Positions 46,201-56,700 of a stretch of DNA of 64,000 nucleotides are shown one piece after another. A model generated the notes under the pieces. That model saw only the letters and a program-made list of their open reading frames with translations, was not told the origin of the DNA and searched no databases. The stretch is taken from positions 263,001-327,000 of the forward strand of contig NC_092575.1 of assembly GCF_037975245.1 (NCBI RefSeq). The letters run 5' to 3'. This DNA is from Apostichopus japonicus. Its lineage: Eukaryota; Echinodermata; Holothuroidea; Aspidochirotida; Stichopodidae. A program made the translations under genes and the position numbers. Within the stretch, counting starts at the first letter, position 1, and each line of letters opens with the position of its first letter.

Positions 46201-47219
46201 AAATATGTGTTAGAAATGCTATCTGTATGATATGAAATATACCTTCAAAGAAGGATTCATTGGAATAATTGGAAGTACCTGTAATTGCCTGTAACGTATG
46301 TTGACTTCATTATTTCTTGATCAAGTCATTATGTATTATGTACAGCAACTTGAATGATTAGACCATATCACTTTAATATTGCTTCGAAATATGCTGGAAA
46401 GTCCAAGAATGGTCAGTAAGCACTTGTCAAATTTGTTTGCTAAAATTTGGTTTTAAATTCGGCAACCTTGTATAAACCAGCTAGGAATGAGTGTTTTCCT
46501 TTCTGATAAATAATCTAAAGTCAGTTTTGAAAACACACTATCTCTACACAAATCCATCTGTGCATGTTACGGCTCTGGGGCAACTGGTAGACACACAAAC
46601 ATGCAACATATTTGTACTGAAAGGGATGTTGTTGTTATCAGCTAAACAAGTAAATTGAGCCCAGAACATTTACATAACTCACTAATGTAGATAAGAAACA
46701 CTAATGTTCTAAGAATGGAACCTTGAGGTACTCTATGGTTTATAGCTTGAGCTGTGATAACTTGATGATTCATGCCTACCTCTTCATTTCCATTTAATTA
46801 ATAGCAAGTTACAAAGTTGACACCTTCATGCATTTCTGGTTTCTATGATGTCACACAGTTTGTTACACATTAGCTTTGCAAGAACCTTGAAATGATGGGG
46901 ATCACAAACCCCTCAGTAATGACCAGATTATTCTCCTTATGAGATGATTTGCAGTTCATACCATGGATTAACTTCTTGTAGAAATAGAAGTAGGAACATA
47001 CACAATAACCTGTCTGTTAATTTCATATATTTCATACCACTGGATTTCCTTTGGACAGGTCAATCTGGGTATCCTGTTTACAAGTCTATCGTTGTAGGAC
47101 CAGTTGAAGATGTCCTTGTGTACCTGTTAAGAAGAGCTCAGGAGAATAATACAGTCTTCCATCGGCTTCAGAAAGAAAAGAACTTACTGAAACAAGAAAT
47201 ATTGAGAAGAATGTCATAA
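36814..47219 (+). CDS. PRODH: proline dehydrogenase, mitochondrial
   Basis: Ten coding exons: 36814-37236, 38441-38634, 39066-39204, 41181-41285, 42378-42452, 43470-43616, 44328-44457, 45038-45191, 46093-46181, 47059-47219. They total 1617 bases, 538 residues, with all phases compatible. PRODH is the FAD enzyme of the inner mitochondrial membrane that oxidises proline to pyrroline-5-carboxylate, feeding electrons to ubiquinone. Family motifs of the (beta/alpha)8 barrel are present: LVDAE (about 322), NTYQCYLK (about 356), GVKLVRGAYM (about 383), ATHNEES, FGQLYGMCDHVSYALG, and the C-terminal YLLRRAQEN with the paired arginines that hold the proline carboxylate. The N-terminus (MSWFQLIKRRVLTSSSQ) is basic and Ser-rich, as for a mitochondrial signal. 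The length is close to that of human PRODH and PRODH2. I favour PRODH over hydroxyproline dehydrogenase, but the sequence alone does not settle this. Confidence 0.93.
37560..38360. repeat. intronic degenerate tandem array, ~85-base unit
   Basis: About nine units of TATTTAGAGGATATACACAG, then GGAGACAGAATACA, then TATCAATTCCAATGGT. Copies are clearly diverged. It lies in PRODH intron 1 and creates short spurious open frames. Confidence 0.8.
38441..38634 (+). CDS. PRODH: PRODH exon 2
   Basis: Acceptor TAACATATTGTAG, donor TCTGACCA|GTGAGA, phase 0 to 2. It encodes LGQRLFNWLMRRTFFGQFAI, the family's G.RLF...M+.TF.G.F segment, then GIASIFAMTAEEDVGED. Confidence 0.92.
39066..39204 (+). CDS. PRODH: PRODH exon 3
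   Basis: Acceptor GTGTGGTTCTGGAGTAG, donor GATGTGTTG|GTAAGT, phase 2 to 0. It encodes FNEDRYDRNLESMLLCLEM and PKLTQLKVSSYVKADVL, matching the family's ...IK.TAL... strand. The last 111 bases and the donor are the first copy of a five-fold tandem duplication. Confidence 0.88.
39094..39863 (+). repeat. PRODH: 154-base tandem duplication of PRODH exon 3 end with splice donor (5 copies)
   Basis: Copies start CTGGAATCAATGTTACTCTG at 39094, 39248, 39402, 39556 and 39710, exactly 154 apart. Each holds the last 111 bases of exon 3, the donor TTG|GTAAGT and 43 bases of intron. Copies 2-5 have no acceptor in front of the exon part (they follow ATAATAT), so they cannot be spliced as whole exons. Reading through the first donor meets a stop in copy 2. 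Copies differ by single bases (for example ACCAGATG versus ACCGGATG; TCTCATCC versus TCTCTTCC). Confidence 0.95.
39864..41180. other. PRODH intron 3, remaining part
   Basis: AT-rich single-copy-looking sequence. No further exon or repeat with defined ends is seen. Confidence 0.5.
41181..41285 (+). CDS. PRODH: PRODH exon 4
   Basis: Acceptor TTTATTTGGCAG, donor AAGATGCAG|GTAGGT; 35 codons, phase 0 to 0. It encodes AKVSEVLGQLNGD and SLENFAQGLHGKMQ. Confidence 0.88.
42378..42452 (+). CDS. PRODH: PRODH exon 5
   Basis: Acceptor TTTTTTTTTGCTTCAG, donor ATTGCACAG|GTAAGT; 25 codons (ELSEAEMKHIRRAMLRLDAI), phase 0 to 0. It is the helical segment before the DAE strand in this family. Confidence 0.88.
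43117..43430 (+). mobile_element. tRNA-derived SINE in PRODH intron 5
   Basis: tRNA-like head with A-box-like GTGGCCAATTGGCTAAGGC and B box GGTTCGATTCC (43171-43181). A body follows, then a tail TGTAAAGCGCTTTGAGACC ... ATAAAGCGCTATATTAAA and (ATT)n. The tail is the kind shared with a partner LINE in many marine invertebrates. It ends about 40 bases before the exon 6 acceptor. Confidence 0.85.
43470..43616 (+). CDS. PRODH: PRODH exon 6
   Basis: Acceptor TTTTTTAAGCAG, donor TATCTGAAA|GTAAGA; 49 codons, phase 0 to 0. It contains HILVDAEKV (the conserved DAE) and VTWNTYQCYLK. Confidence 0.93.
44328..44457 (+). CDS. PRODH: PRODH exon 7
   Basis: Acceptor CTTGTTTGCAG, donor GGACTCCCAG|GTAAGA, phase 0 to 1. 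It contains FGVKLVRGAYMDGEK, the KLVRGAY signature of the active-site barrel. Confidence 0.93.
45038..45191 (+). CDS. PRODH: PRODH exon 8
   Basis: Preceded by a T20-plus tract and TTTGCAG; donor ATTTGCCT|GTAAGT, phase 1 to 2. It encodes YEATNIMYDAMVEFLM and FIIATHNEESILKA (the ASHNE-type FAD-binding strand). Confidence 0.93.
45420..45975. repeat. intronic tandem array, 66/70-base unit, about 8 copies
   Basis: TATTGGTCATTGCAC recurs at intervals of 70 and 66 bases. The two lengths differ by the presence of TTAC and alternate irregularly. Very similar copies include GAGACATCTTCCTAGGTTTT. Located in PRODH intron 8. Confidence 0.92.
46093..46181 (+). CDS. PRODH: PRODH exon 9
   Basis: Acceptor TATCATTTACAG, donor GCTCTCG|GTAAGT, phase 2 to 1. 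It encodes FGQLYGMCDHVSYALG, the family's most conserved C-terminal strand/helix. Confidence 0.93.
47059..47219 (+). CDS. PRODH: PRODH exon 10 (stop)
   Basis: Acceptor TTTCCTTTGGACAG; open to TAA at 47217-47219. It encodes GYPVYKSIVVGPVEDVLVYL and the substrate-binding LLRRAQEN. The first AATAAA after the stop is at 47321-47326, inside the tandem array. Confidence 0.93.
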
Positions 47220-47298
47220 AATCATTCACCTCTGTCAGCAAATATAGTCTACGTGGGAAAGCTGTGCAGGATGCTCTCGTTGAATGATCCCCTCACCT

Positions 47299-48380
47299 AA
47301 GAATAATTGTCTCTAGTATGAATAAAGAGCTGACCATGTACGGTCTAGTGTGAATAAAGAGCTGACCATGTACAGTCTGTAGTGTGAATATAGGGCTGAC
47401 CAGATACAATCTAGTGTGAATAAAGAGCTGACCATGTACAGTTTGTAGTATAAATAAAGAGCTGACCATGTACGGTCTGTAGTGTGAATAAAGAGCTGAT
47501 CATGTACAGTCTGTAGTGTGAATAAAGAGCTGCCCATGTACAGTTTGTAGTATAAATAAAGAGCTGACCATGTACAGTCTAGTGTGAATAAAGAGCTGAC
47601 CATGTACGGTCTGTAGTGTGAATAAAGAGCTGACCATATACAATCTAGTGTGAATAAAGAGCTGACCATGTGCGGTCTGTAGTGTGAATAAAGAGCTGAC
47701 CATGTACGGTCTGTAGTGTGAATAAAGAGCTGACCATGTGCGGTCTGTAGTGTGAATAAAGAGCTGCCCATGTGCGGTCTGTAGTGTGAATAAAGAGCTG
47801 ACCATGTACTGTCTGTAATGTGAATAAAGAGCTGACCATGTACGGTCTGTAGTGTGAATAAAGAGCTGACCATGTACGGTCTGTAGTGTGAATAAAGAGC
47901 TGACCATGTACGGTCTGTAGTGTGAATAAAGAGCTGCCCATGTGCGGTCTGTAGTGTGAATAAAGAGCTGACCATGTACTGTCTGTAATGTGAATAAAGA
48001 GCTGACCATGTACGGTCTGTAGTGTGAATAAAGAGCTGACCATGTACGGTCTGTAGTGTGAATAAAGAGCTGACCATGTACGGTCTGTAGTGTGAATAAA
48101 GAGCTGACCATGTACGGTCTGTAGTGTGAATAAAGAGCTGACCATGTACGGTCTGTAGTGTGAATAAAGAGCTGACCATGTACGGTCTGTAGTGTGAATA
48201 AAGAGCTGCCCATGTGCGGTCTGTAGTGTGAATAAAGAGCTGACCATGTACTGTCTGTAATGTGAATAAAGAGCTGACCATGTACGGTCTGTAGTGTGAA
48301 TAAAGAGCTGACCATGTACGGTCTGTAGTGTGAATAAAGAGCTGACCATATACAATCTAGTGTGAATAAAGAGCTGACCA
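47299..48380 (+). repeat. 34-base tandem array, each unit carrying AATAAA
   Basis: About 32 units of AGTGTGAATAAAGAGCTGAC + CATGTACGGTCTGT. Each holds the canonical poly(A) signal AATAAA on the plus strand, the strand of PRODH, whose stop codon is 80 bases upstream. A variant pair (CCCATGTGCGG ... GTACTGTCTGTAATG) recurs at 47766, 47936 and 48207, showing higher-order duplication in multiples of 34. Since 34 is not a multiple of three, all frames of the minus strand stay open, giving false open frames of 300 codons. The array resumes at 50627-50641 and 50995-51075 after two insertions. Confidence 0.95.
47321..47326 (+). terminator. PRODH: candidate PRODH poly(A) signal
   Basis: First AATAAA downstream of the PRODH stop (102 bases after it). 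Some 30 further copies follow at 34-base spacing, so the used site cannot be told from sequence. Confidence 0.45.
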
Positions 48381-50626
48381 CCCAGGAAAAAATGTACCTC
48401 AAATTTACCGCGGTAACATACCACACTTTTACCCCGGTAAACCGGGGTAAAAACGCGGTAAATTTGTTGTACATTACCGCGGTGTTTTGGCCCTATGGAC
48501 GCGGTAAACCGCGGTTTACCGCAGTAAATTACCACAAATTTACCATGGTTTTACCTCACTTTTACCCCAATTTTACCGCAATTTACCACGGTGTTACCAT
48601 ACTTTTACCGCGCTTTTACTACACTTTTACTACGCTTTTACCCCAAATTTACCACAGTTTTACCGTTCTTTTACCCCAATTTTACCATATATTTACCACG
48701 CTTTTACCACAGTTTACCGTTCTTTTACCCCAATTTTACCCTAGATTGACCATGCATTTACTACACTTTTACCCTAAATTTACCACAGTTTTACCGTTCT
48801 TTTACCCCAATTTTACCGTAGATTTACCACACTTTTACCTTAGTTTTACCTCAATTTACCATACTTTTACCACGCTTTTACCGTAGATTTACTACGCTTT
48901 TACCTTAGTTTTACCTCAATTTACCATGATTTTACACTAATTGTAGGACAGTTTTACCTAACATTGAGCATGATTTTGTCCTAACTTCAATCAGCATGTA
49001 TACCATATATTTCTTTGAATTTCACCCATCAGTGTACTGTATCATAATTTGGCTATATGCCTTTACCCTTATTGTAATGGTTGTAAGCCTGACATGTAAG
49101 TCCTCAGTTGTAGAATGCAACAGTTTTTAATTCATCAAATCCATGGAGGTTTCACACATGAGAAAGCTTTGTTGAATTTCAATTACCCTAGATGGTATGA
49201 TTCCTGACTCTCTTCTTTTGACTTAATTGGTAGTCCAGATTGGACTTTTCATCTCTTATTGTCCTCAAAGAATTGTTTTAAATAGAAAGAGTACTCTGAT
49301 CATAGATACATAGACTTGTCAAGTCATTTAATGGACCTGACAGAGAATACCCAAATCTGAGGACACTGATTGGTCAATTTTTGTGTGCCACAGTGTTGAG
49401 GCACAGAAGCTATGCCTTATGTGTGCTAGTTTATATAGTTCTTTTTTCATTTTAAAGGCTTTTATGTTCTCCCTAATAATGAAAAAAGAATTAATTGTTG
49501 TCTCTTCTCAAATATATCAGGGATTCCATGAAGGAATTCTCTATGTATCTATCCTCTGCTTGTTATTTTTTAGGAAAAGAGATGCATACTATGACATATA
49601 GGAATAGCAGTTTGTCTCTCTTCTTTATTCAACTAATATCCACAGGTAATTAATATTGCCAACATTAAGATATGAATAGAACAAAAGGTTTGTCATATCA
49701 GTATTGCAAAAATATGGGACAAAATCATGGAAAATTGCTGTAAATGTACCATCATGTTTCATAGTGTGACCCATATATGTTCTACTGTGGTAAAATCATG
49801 GTACAAATATGGTAAATTTACCATAGTATAATTGCACCATATAGTTTTACCCTATTTTTACTGTGGTTAATCATGGCACAATTGTAGGAATTTCACATAT
49901 GTAGCTTATGTACCATATAAACTTACCCTACTTTTACTACAGTAATATCATGGTAAAACTATGGTAAATTTACCGTAGTAAATGTACCACGCTTTTACCC
50001 TACTTTTACCGCGGTAATACCATGGTAAAACTGTGGTTAATTTACCGTAGTAAATGTACCGCACTTTTACCCTACTTATACCGTGGTAATATCATGGTAA
50101 AACTGCGGTAAATTTACCGCGGTAAATGTACCACACTTTTACCCTACTTTTACAGCGGTAATACCATGGTAAAACTGTGGTAAATTTACCGTAGTAAATG
50201 TACCACACTTTTACCGCGGTAAAACCATGGTAAAACTGCGGTAAAATTACCGAGGTAAATGTACCCCACTTTTACCCTACTTTTACCGCGGTAATACCAT
50301 GGTAAAACTGCGGTAAAATTACCGAGGTAAATGTACCCCACTTTTACCCTACTTTTACCGCGGTAATACCATGGTAAAACTGTGGTAAATTTACCGTAGT
50401 AAATGTACCACACTTTTACCGCGGTAAAACCATGGTAAAACTGCGGTAAATTTACCGCAGTAAATGTACCGCACTTTTACCATACTTTTACCGCGGTATT
50501 ACCATGGTAAAACTGTGGTAAATGTACCGCGGTTGATTTTACCACAATTTTACCACACATTTACCCTATTTACCACACATTTACCATAGTTTACCGCGGT
50601 AAAATTAGGGTACATTTTTTGCTGGG
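48381..50626. mobile_element. 2.2 kb element with CCCAGCAAAAAATGTACC ends and TTACCGCGGTAA-rich interior
   Basis: Terminal inverted repeats CCCAGGAAAAAATGTACC... and the inverse of ...GGTACATTTTTTGCTGGG extend about 35 bases, finishing in TTACCGCGGTAA on both sides. It interrupts the 34-base array, and comparison with intact units shows the target duplicated as CA (48379-48380, 50627-50628). The interior (48381-48960 and 49740-50600) is a degenerate mosaic of TTTTACC, TACCGCGGTA, TACCATGGTA and TTTACCGTAGTAAA words. A unique AT-rich middle lies at about 48960-49740. No transposase is seen. Confidence 0.82.
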
Positions 50627-50641
50627 CATGTACGGTCTGTA

Positions 50642-50994
50642 CAGGCGCGTCGGAAGCTATTTGGGATTGGTACGGCAGATCAGAGTGTGGCCGTCTATCA
50701 TAATTATCGGGTGAAGTTTGGTAGGTCAAACTACGCTACGCGCCACCATGGTTGGCGCGTTGCGTAATGGAGAAAATTTTGAAAAAATGCCTCCCAGATT
50801 GCAGGAAATGGCACTTCCCGAGCTTGAAAACAAGACCCTTGCCATGCCAGAGTAGTCACATTTAGCCTACTTGCCGTCATCATTATTTGCCATGGCATCA
50901 TTTCTTGCCACTTTTTTTTTCTTAGTCCTACTTTTTTTTCTTCTTTTTTTGCGCCGTGAATATTGGTCCAGCGTTCGCCGCTCCGACGCCCCTG
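50642..50994. mobile_element. 353-base transposon inserted in the 34-base array
   Basis: Ends CAGGCGCGTCGGAAGC and GCTCCGACGCCCCTG are inverted with few mismatches. The surrounding array gives the empty site, and CTGTA (50637-50641, 50995-50999) is duplicated. The interior carries the shared core (CGCCACCATGGTTGGCGCG at 50741-50759, then TGCCTCCCAGATTGCAGG). No coding capacity. Confidence 0.85.
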
Positions 50995-51075
50995 CTGTAG
51001 TGTGAATAAAGAGCTGATCATGTACAGTCTGTAGTGTGAATAAAGACTGACCATGTATGGTTTTTAGTGTGAATT

Positions 51076-51720
51076 CTGGTCTGTTTTATTGGGGTTTTTT
51101 TGGTTTTATTGTTTTATGTGATTTTTATGTGTGCCCTCTAACAAATTATGCCATTGCATATATCAATATCAATACAACCATATGCATCGGTTAGATGTTA
51201 CAAGTCAAAATTATCTTAAAGCTTGGGTAAGAACATTTTTCTTTTAGCTATCTTGTATGGTTTTCAAAATGGTTGAAAGCTAGTCTTGTTAATTAACATC
51301 CTTCTTTTGCAAAGTCACCTTGGTGTTTGAAATAACATCGTGCCCATTTTATATAAATTATAGGACAAGAAGCTGAGACATGAAAGGCTGTAACAGTTAT
51401 TGTCTGCTACAAATGTTGCTTGAATGCTGTGCTTTACCTATTCTTGAACATCCTCAAATGGCTGAAATATTTTCTCACTTTAGTCTTTAGCTGTTTTACT
51501 ATATTTGTTTTTCTTTTTCTTGATTTTATTTTATAATTCTTTCTTTTCTTCTTTCTCCATCATGAGTGTACATATTTGTCATATAATGAAATTTTCCATG
51601 TAATAAATCAATACTTATCTGTGAACTGTGTTTGGACTACCTTAATTCATTCCAACCAGCCGTTATTTGTTAAACCATATATGGAAAGCCCAACCATAGA
51701 AACCCCAGTACAGGAATAGA
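51076..51720. other. intergenic DNA, nothing recognised
   Basis: AT-rich, T-tracts, no exon-like segment. AATAAATCAATA at about 51602 could serve a transcript reading through the array. Confidence 0.35.
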
Positions 51721-51724
51721 ACAC

Positions 51725-51728
<4 letters not shown>

Positions 51729-51772
<44 letters not shown>

Positions 51773-51788
51773 CATATGTATACATATA

Positions 51789-51832
<44 letters not shown>
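51729..51832. repeat. (TA)n microsatellite with CATATG interruptions
   Basis: Alternating TA with a few TACATATG and TGTATA interruptions. A similar (TA)n lies at about 52731-52786. Confidence 0.95.
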
Positions 51833-51833
<1 letters not shown>

Positions 51834-52154
51834 CCAAGAAATTACACTGTACATCAAGTTTCAGTTATTGGTTGTTATTTGGTCTCAGTTGAAACCGTCA
51901 AAACTGAGAAGGAGAATAAAGTGATGTGTGTAAACTTACTATACTGATTTAACCTGAAATCCTCAATACATGCAACAAAATAAAATCATATATGCACTCA
52001 AAGTACAATGCAAACGAATAAGATTAAGGTGAAACAAAATAAGATTCACTCACACTTGAACAGTTTGGAACTTATATGATATGATACGTAGGCTACGGGA
52101 CACACAGTAAAACAATATGCATTTACCTCGAAGATAATAAGCTTAGGCCTAAAT

Positions 52155-52605
52155 TAGGGATGCACCGGATATCCGGTCCGGCCGGACTATCCGGCCGAAT
52201 AGTGAACTATTAACCGGTTCCGGTTCCGGCCGGATATTTTTCAAAATCCGGCCGGATCTTTTCAAAATCTGGCCGGATCTGTTTCAAAATCTGGCCTGAA
52301 TTATTCCTTAAAAAGGTGTTGGTATTAACTCAAATCAATGTAAACTATTTCCAAAAATTAATAAAAACATTCAAAGTAAGGAAATATTAGGTTTAACATG
52401 TTTAATTTAATTTTCTCAATGGTCTGACCCACTGTTTCTAAAGATCAACCAAAATAATTCTCCTTGTTTGATACTTATTAATGATCTTCTTTTGTGTAAT
52501 GAAAAAATCCGGTTCCGGCCGGATTTTATCCGGCCGGATTTCATGTACTATCCGGCAAAATCCGGTTCCGGCCGGATCCAAAAATTTGGATCCGGTGCAT
52601 CCCTA
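52155..52605. mobile_element. hAT-type MITE with TAGGGATGCACCGGAT ends
   Basis: Terminal inverted repeat TAGGGATGCACCGGAT / ATCCGGTGCATCCCTA is perfect over 16 bases. The 8-base target duplication GCCTAAAT is perfect (52147-52154 and 52606-52613). Subterminal CCGGCCGGAT words are repeated many times just inside both ends, as expected for hAT transposase subterminal sites. The middle is AT-rich and non-coding. Confidence 0.92.
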
Positions 52606-52613
52606 GCCTAAAT

Positions 52614-52728
52614 CAGGGTCGGCGATTTGTTTCAAATATTAGGGGGGGGGGGGGGAACGTTTGCGTGGGTGCAGGCGCTTAGCAACTTCCATCCCCAAAA
52701 TTGTTCGCGCACTTCGTGATATTTTGTG

Positions 52729-52788
<60 letters not shown>

Positions 52789-53639
52789 ATAACTGTTAGG
52801 GAAAAAATAAAACAACTTGGACATTACATTACTACAATCAATAAGATTCCCATCAATATAGCCTGCAGAGGACCAACAACATCCTTAATTTTTGCTTGGA
52901 TCTAATGTAAGAGTGAAACAACTTCATCTCAAAAGCATACTTAAAATTCGATCAGCTGCTTAGTTATTTTAAACCTTTATTTTAAATCAGAAGAGCAATT
53001 ACTATTTTTAAAACAGCGCCAAAGTTTCTTTTTTCCCTAACAGCTTGCAAAACATCACTTGACGTCCATACCAGTCTATTTTGACAATGATCTTTTCTAG
53101 GTGGAACACATTTTTAATTACATGATTGACCTCATCTCGAAAGAAAGCCCATTCAAGTATAGTTCAAATATTTTTGCTAGTGTCAATTATCTTGGCAACC
53201 GTAAATATTCATTATTCTTTCTGTCAACGCATATCCCAGCTGCCAAAATAACCTTCCTATTGGTTGCCTAGATCTTTCAGATAATCGTTCAATTTATTTG
53301 AGTGAATGATAGAAAGAACCTTATCAATAAAATAAAGAGTAAAAGACATCGCAAAAAAAAAGCATTCAAAAACGCGTAAGCAATTTTATTTGTAACGTCG
53401 TCTCTAGGCTGCCGTATTATTTGTAACGCCTCTTCTGGGCCACTGTATGTTTTGGTTTTGAGCATTTGATTGCGTTAACTTTCATTGGTAGTGCTAGGTG
53501 ATTACTTTTCTTCGTGTTTACATGTATCCCAGCTGTCTAGCGCGCAGGTAGCAGAAACAAGAAAATTATGGTGATTATTATACAACAAGGTCTGCCGTTT
53601 ACCCATAATAGCTTGATGTAGCCGCCCTGCATTCTCGAG
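52614..53639. other. intergenic DNA between transposon and PIPOX
   Basis: Contains a G14 tract (about 52641-52655), a (TA)n microsatellite (52731-52786) and otherwise no recognisable gene. Confidence 0.4.
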
Positions 53640-53739
53640 ACCAGTACAGCGTCAACAGCTGATGTTGTGACGGTGAATGCAGAACAGCTCAGCACAGCAA
53701 CTTTCAACAAATCAAAGGTTGAATTCAAGAAAATTCAGC

Positions 53740-53755
53740 ATGCAGTCATCAAAAG
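53740..53755 (+). CDS. PIPOX: PIPOX exon 1 (putative start exon)
   Basis: ATGCAGTCATCAAAAG|GTACGT. Joined to the acceptor at 56298 it reads MQSSKDSRKMTYDCIVIGGG in frame. The strong acceptor (ATTTGCTTTCAG) lies only 11 bases before the second ATG, so an upstream exon is required. This is the only in-frame candidate I noticed, and it brings the length to within one residue of human PIPOX. Confidence 0.55.
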
Positions 53756-56700
53756 GTACGTTGGTAAGAAATCGCACCAGTTGTCAGTCTCACGGTGCCA
53801 ACATTTACAACAAGCGTAAACCCTCTTAAGTCTAAGTTAAGTCTACAGACTGGCTCTCATGGTTACATTGACTAGTCTAACTTACTGTTCAGTAAGCAAT
53901 TCTAAGGAAATTAAAAGCTTGACTAGAGATATTTAGAATACCTGTAATAAAAGCCTAACTGTTTTTTTTTCTCAATTTTTTTTTGGGGTTGTGGCTATTT
54001 ACCCGATTTGTCGCATGAACAGTGGCGTAGCCAAGGGGGGGGCGTGGGGGGACAGCCCCCCATGAAAGCTTGTCGCCCCCAGTCGCCCCCCACTGGGATT
54101 TTGGGTGTCGATAATAAAATGACATGTGCGAAAAATACATCATTGGTCTGAATGGTCTCGAATAGTGGCGTAGGAAGGTACTTTTGAGTGGGGGGCTGAA
54201 GACTGTTGGCCAGCCTGGGGGAGGGGTATAAGGGGAGGGGGTGTCCCCCTCCCTTTTGGAATTTTTTTGCATTTCCACGTGGCCTCAGATGCAATGTGGT
54301 GCAATATAGCACACTTCAACACCCACTCCATTTTTTAAATAATTTTGCATTTTCACCTGGCCTTAGATGCAATTTGGTGCTCCAAATGAGATTTTTTTCT
54401 TCCAAAATGTTTTCTGCTAAAATGACGAATGTTGTTATCATTTATTGAGAAATGAAAAAGGGGTTTCTGACTTGTGAAGCGGGGGGGCGGAATGATACTT
54501 CCGTCTCCCCATATTTTTCACTGAGGGGGCTGGCGCCCCCCAGCCCCCCTCGGTTCCTACGCCCTTGGTCTCGAATCTCCATGATGACCACTCACTGACC
54601 GGCAGTAGGCTATAGTTGCTGAAAAACTGGACGTGACATAGTGCATAGGCCGGTTTTCACTTCTGGGACGTACCCTGATGCTCTTAAAACCGCCAAATTT
54701 TCAAGAAAGGAGACAATACTATCGCTGAGAATCAGTCTATCACCCTACTAATGTGTCAGAGGGATTTTGAGGAAACTTTAGAGCAGCTTACAAGCATGGG
54801 CGTCAATCCAGGGGGGGGGGGGCGGGGGGACACATCTCCCACATTTCGATGGGTGGGGGACACACTATCAAATGTTCCCCCCCCCCACACACACACACAT
54901 TTTAGTGTCGTGGCTCTATTTGGTTAGGGCTTACAAATCTCAGGCTTCATATCATCGAATATTAGAAGTTCAGTTCTATGAAAAGTGACCAAGAGTTTTC
55001 ACATCGGTATGACCTGCAACTTTGTCTGTGTGTCGCGACGAGCGCAATTTGAGATTGAAACCACAAGCAGCTGTGTGCGGATAATGGTGCGGCCGGAGCC
55101 TACAACTAGTTCAAGAAGTCATGGCACTTCATAGCTAGAGCCAAAGCCTGTACATATTTGTTGTTTAGTTGTAGATGGTGTTTCAAAGACGATGCCCGTT
55201 CTCTAATATTGGGGAAATAGGGAGCATATTCCGTAAAAATTAAGGCCCCATGAACTTTATTGCAGATTTCCTGAGTGACGAATTTGTAATTTTCTCCCGA
55301 AATCATGCAACTAGATGGCTGCTATCCAGCCTGGCAAGTGCCATCTCCAGCAATCTGGCAGGTATTGAAATCTGAAATTTTCTTGCTACGCTGCGCGCCA
55401 ACCGATGGTGGCGCTCCGTTTAGATAGTACTTGCAGCCAAAATACTTGAATCGATTACATCCCCTCAGGTTTCAAATCGGATTGTTGCCCTTGCTTACAA
55501 GGCCTGGGAAGTGTCATTTCCGACGAGCTAGGAGGCCATTTTAGCTAAAATTTTTGGGTACGCTGCGCCCCAACTCATGGTGGCGCTCCGCTTAGATAGT
55601 AACAAGACGCCCTCCCACGAAATGGTCAAGCCCCCCAGCGCCCCCCCACTGAAAAATTCCTGGCTACGCCACTGCGGATGAATATCAATTTGGCGCGCTT
55701 ACTTATTCACCCGATCACAGCTAGTCCGTGGCTGAGAGACTCATGTAACCTTATCGGAAAGTATTTGTGTCTAGATGCATCCCATCTAAACAGTTAAATT
55801 ATGCACCGTAAGTGTTCCGATGCATTAATGAATGCTACTATAGTGTTGTGTATTGTAAGAAATACCCACAAATTATTCTGATGTTTTCAGGTCTATTCTA
55901 AATACATGCGCGGTTGAGCTAATTAAGTAAGAGCACCATCCTTATTGAACCCTCAATCAGGTGAACAGCTCCCACTAATTTAACAAATCTAGATTTGCAC
56001 TGCCAGTCAATTGCAATGTCATAAAACTGGTAATCATAGTTGGGGTACTTGGCATGCAAGTTATCAGAAGTCCTTTGACTACTGATTCATATTGCTCTGC
56101 GATACTGGACTCCATTATGATGTTATGTAGGGAATGATGGTTGTTAAGCAAAGACTCAAGATATCTGAGACACAAAGCTCAAGACATGTCAAGTCAATAT
56201 TTGAGCAAGCTAGACATAATAGACACTTTACTAATTATGTCACTCATTATTCCAATTACCCTGATGCAGACATGACCTTTGTATATATTTGCTTTCAGAC
56301 TCTAGAAAAATGACATATGATTGTATAGTCATAGGAGGTGGTATTGTTGGGACATCTTCAGTGTATCATCTCACCATGAGGGGCAAGAAGACACTGTTAT
56401 TGGATCAGGTAAATATATATTGTAGAACATTTGCAAGAAATTAACATACTTTATACTGTACCATAATGTGGTTCAGGTTACATATAGACAGTATTTAAAC
56501 TCTAGGACTTAGCTTATGTAAGTGCTTGTAGGAATACATTGAACTTCAGATAAATATTCAGGTTATTATCCAAGAGGACACCATATTTACTGCACATGTA
56601 TATTTTGGTAAATCTTTAGCCGATGTCAGAACAAAGACCTGTACAAGCTTATCTCTTAAATGCATGTAAAGGGCTGATGAACAGTGCAGTGATCTAAACA

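Noticed and set aside
47313-48535. Three overlapping minus-strand open frames of about 300 codons (SALYSHYRPYMVSSLFTLQ-like repeats)
   Set aside because: They come from a 34-base tandem array free of stops; the frame shifts each unit, so all frames show the same peptide. No start context, no family, no unique sequence.
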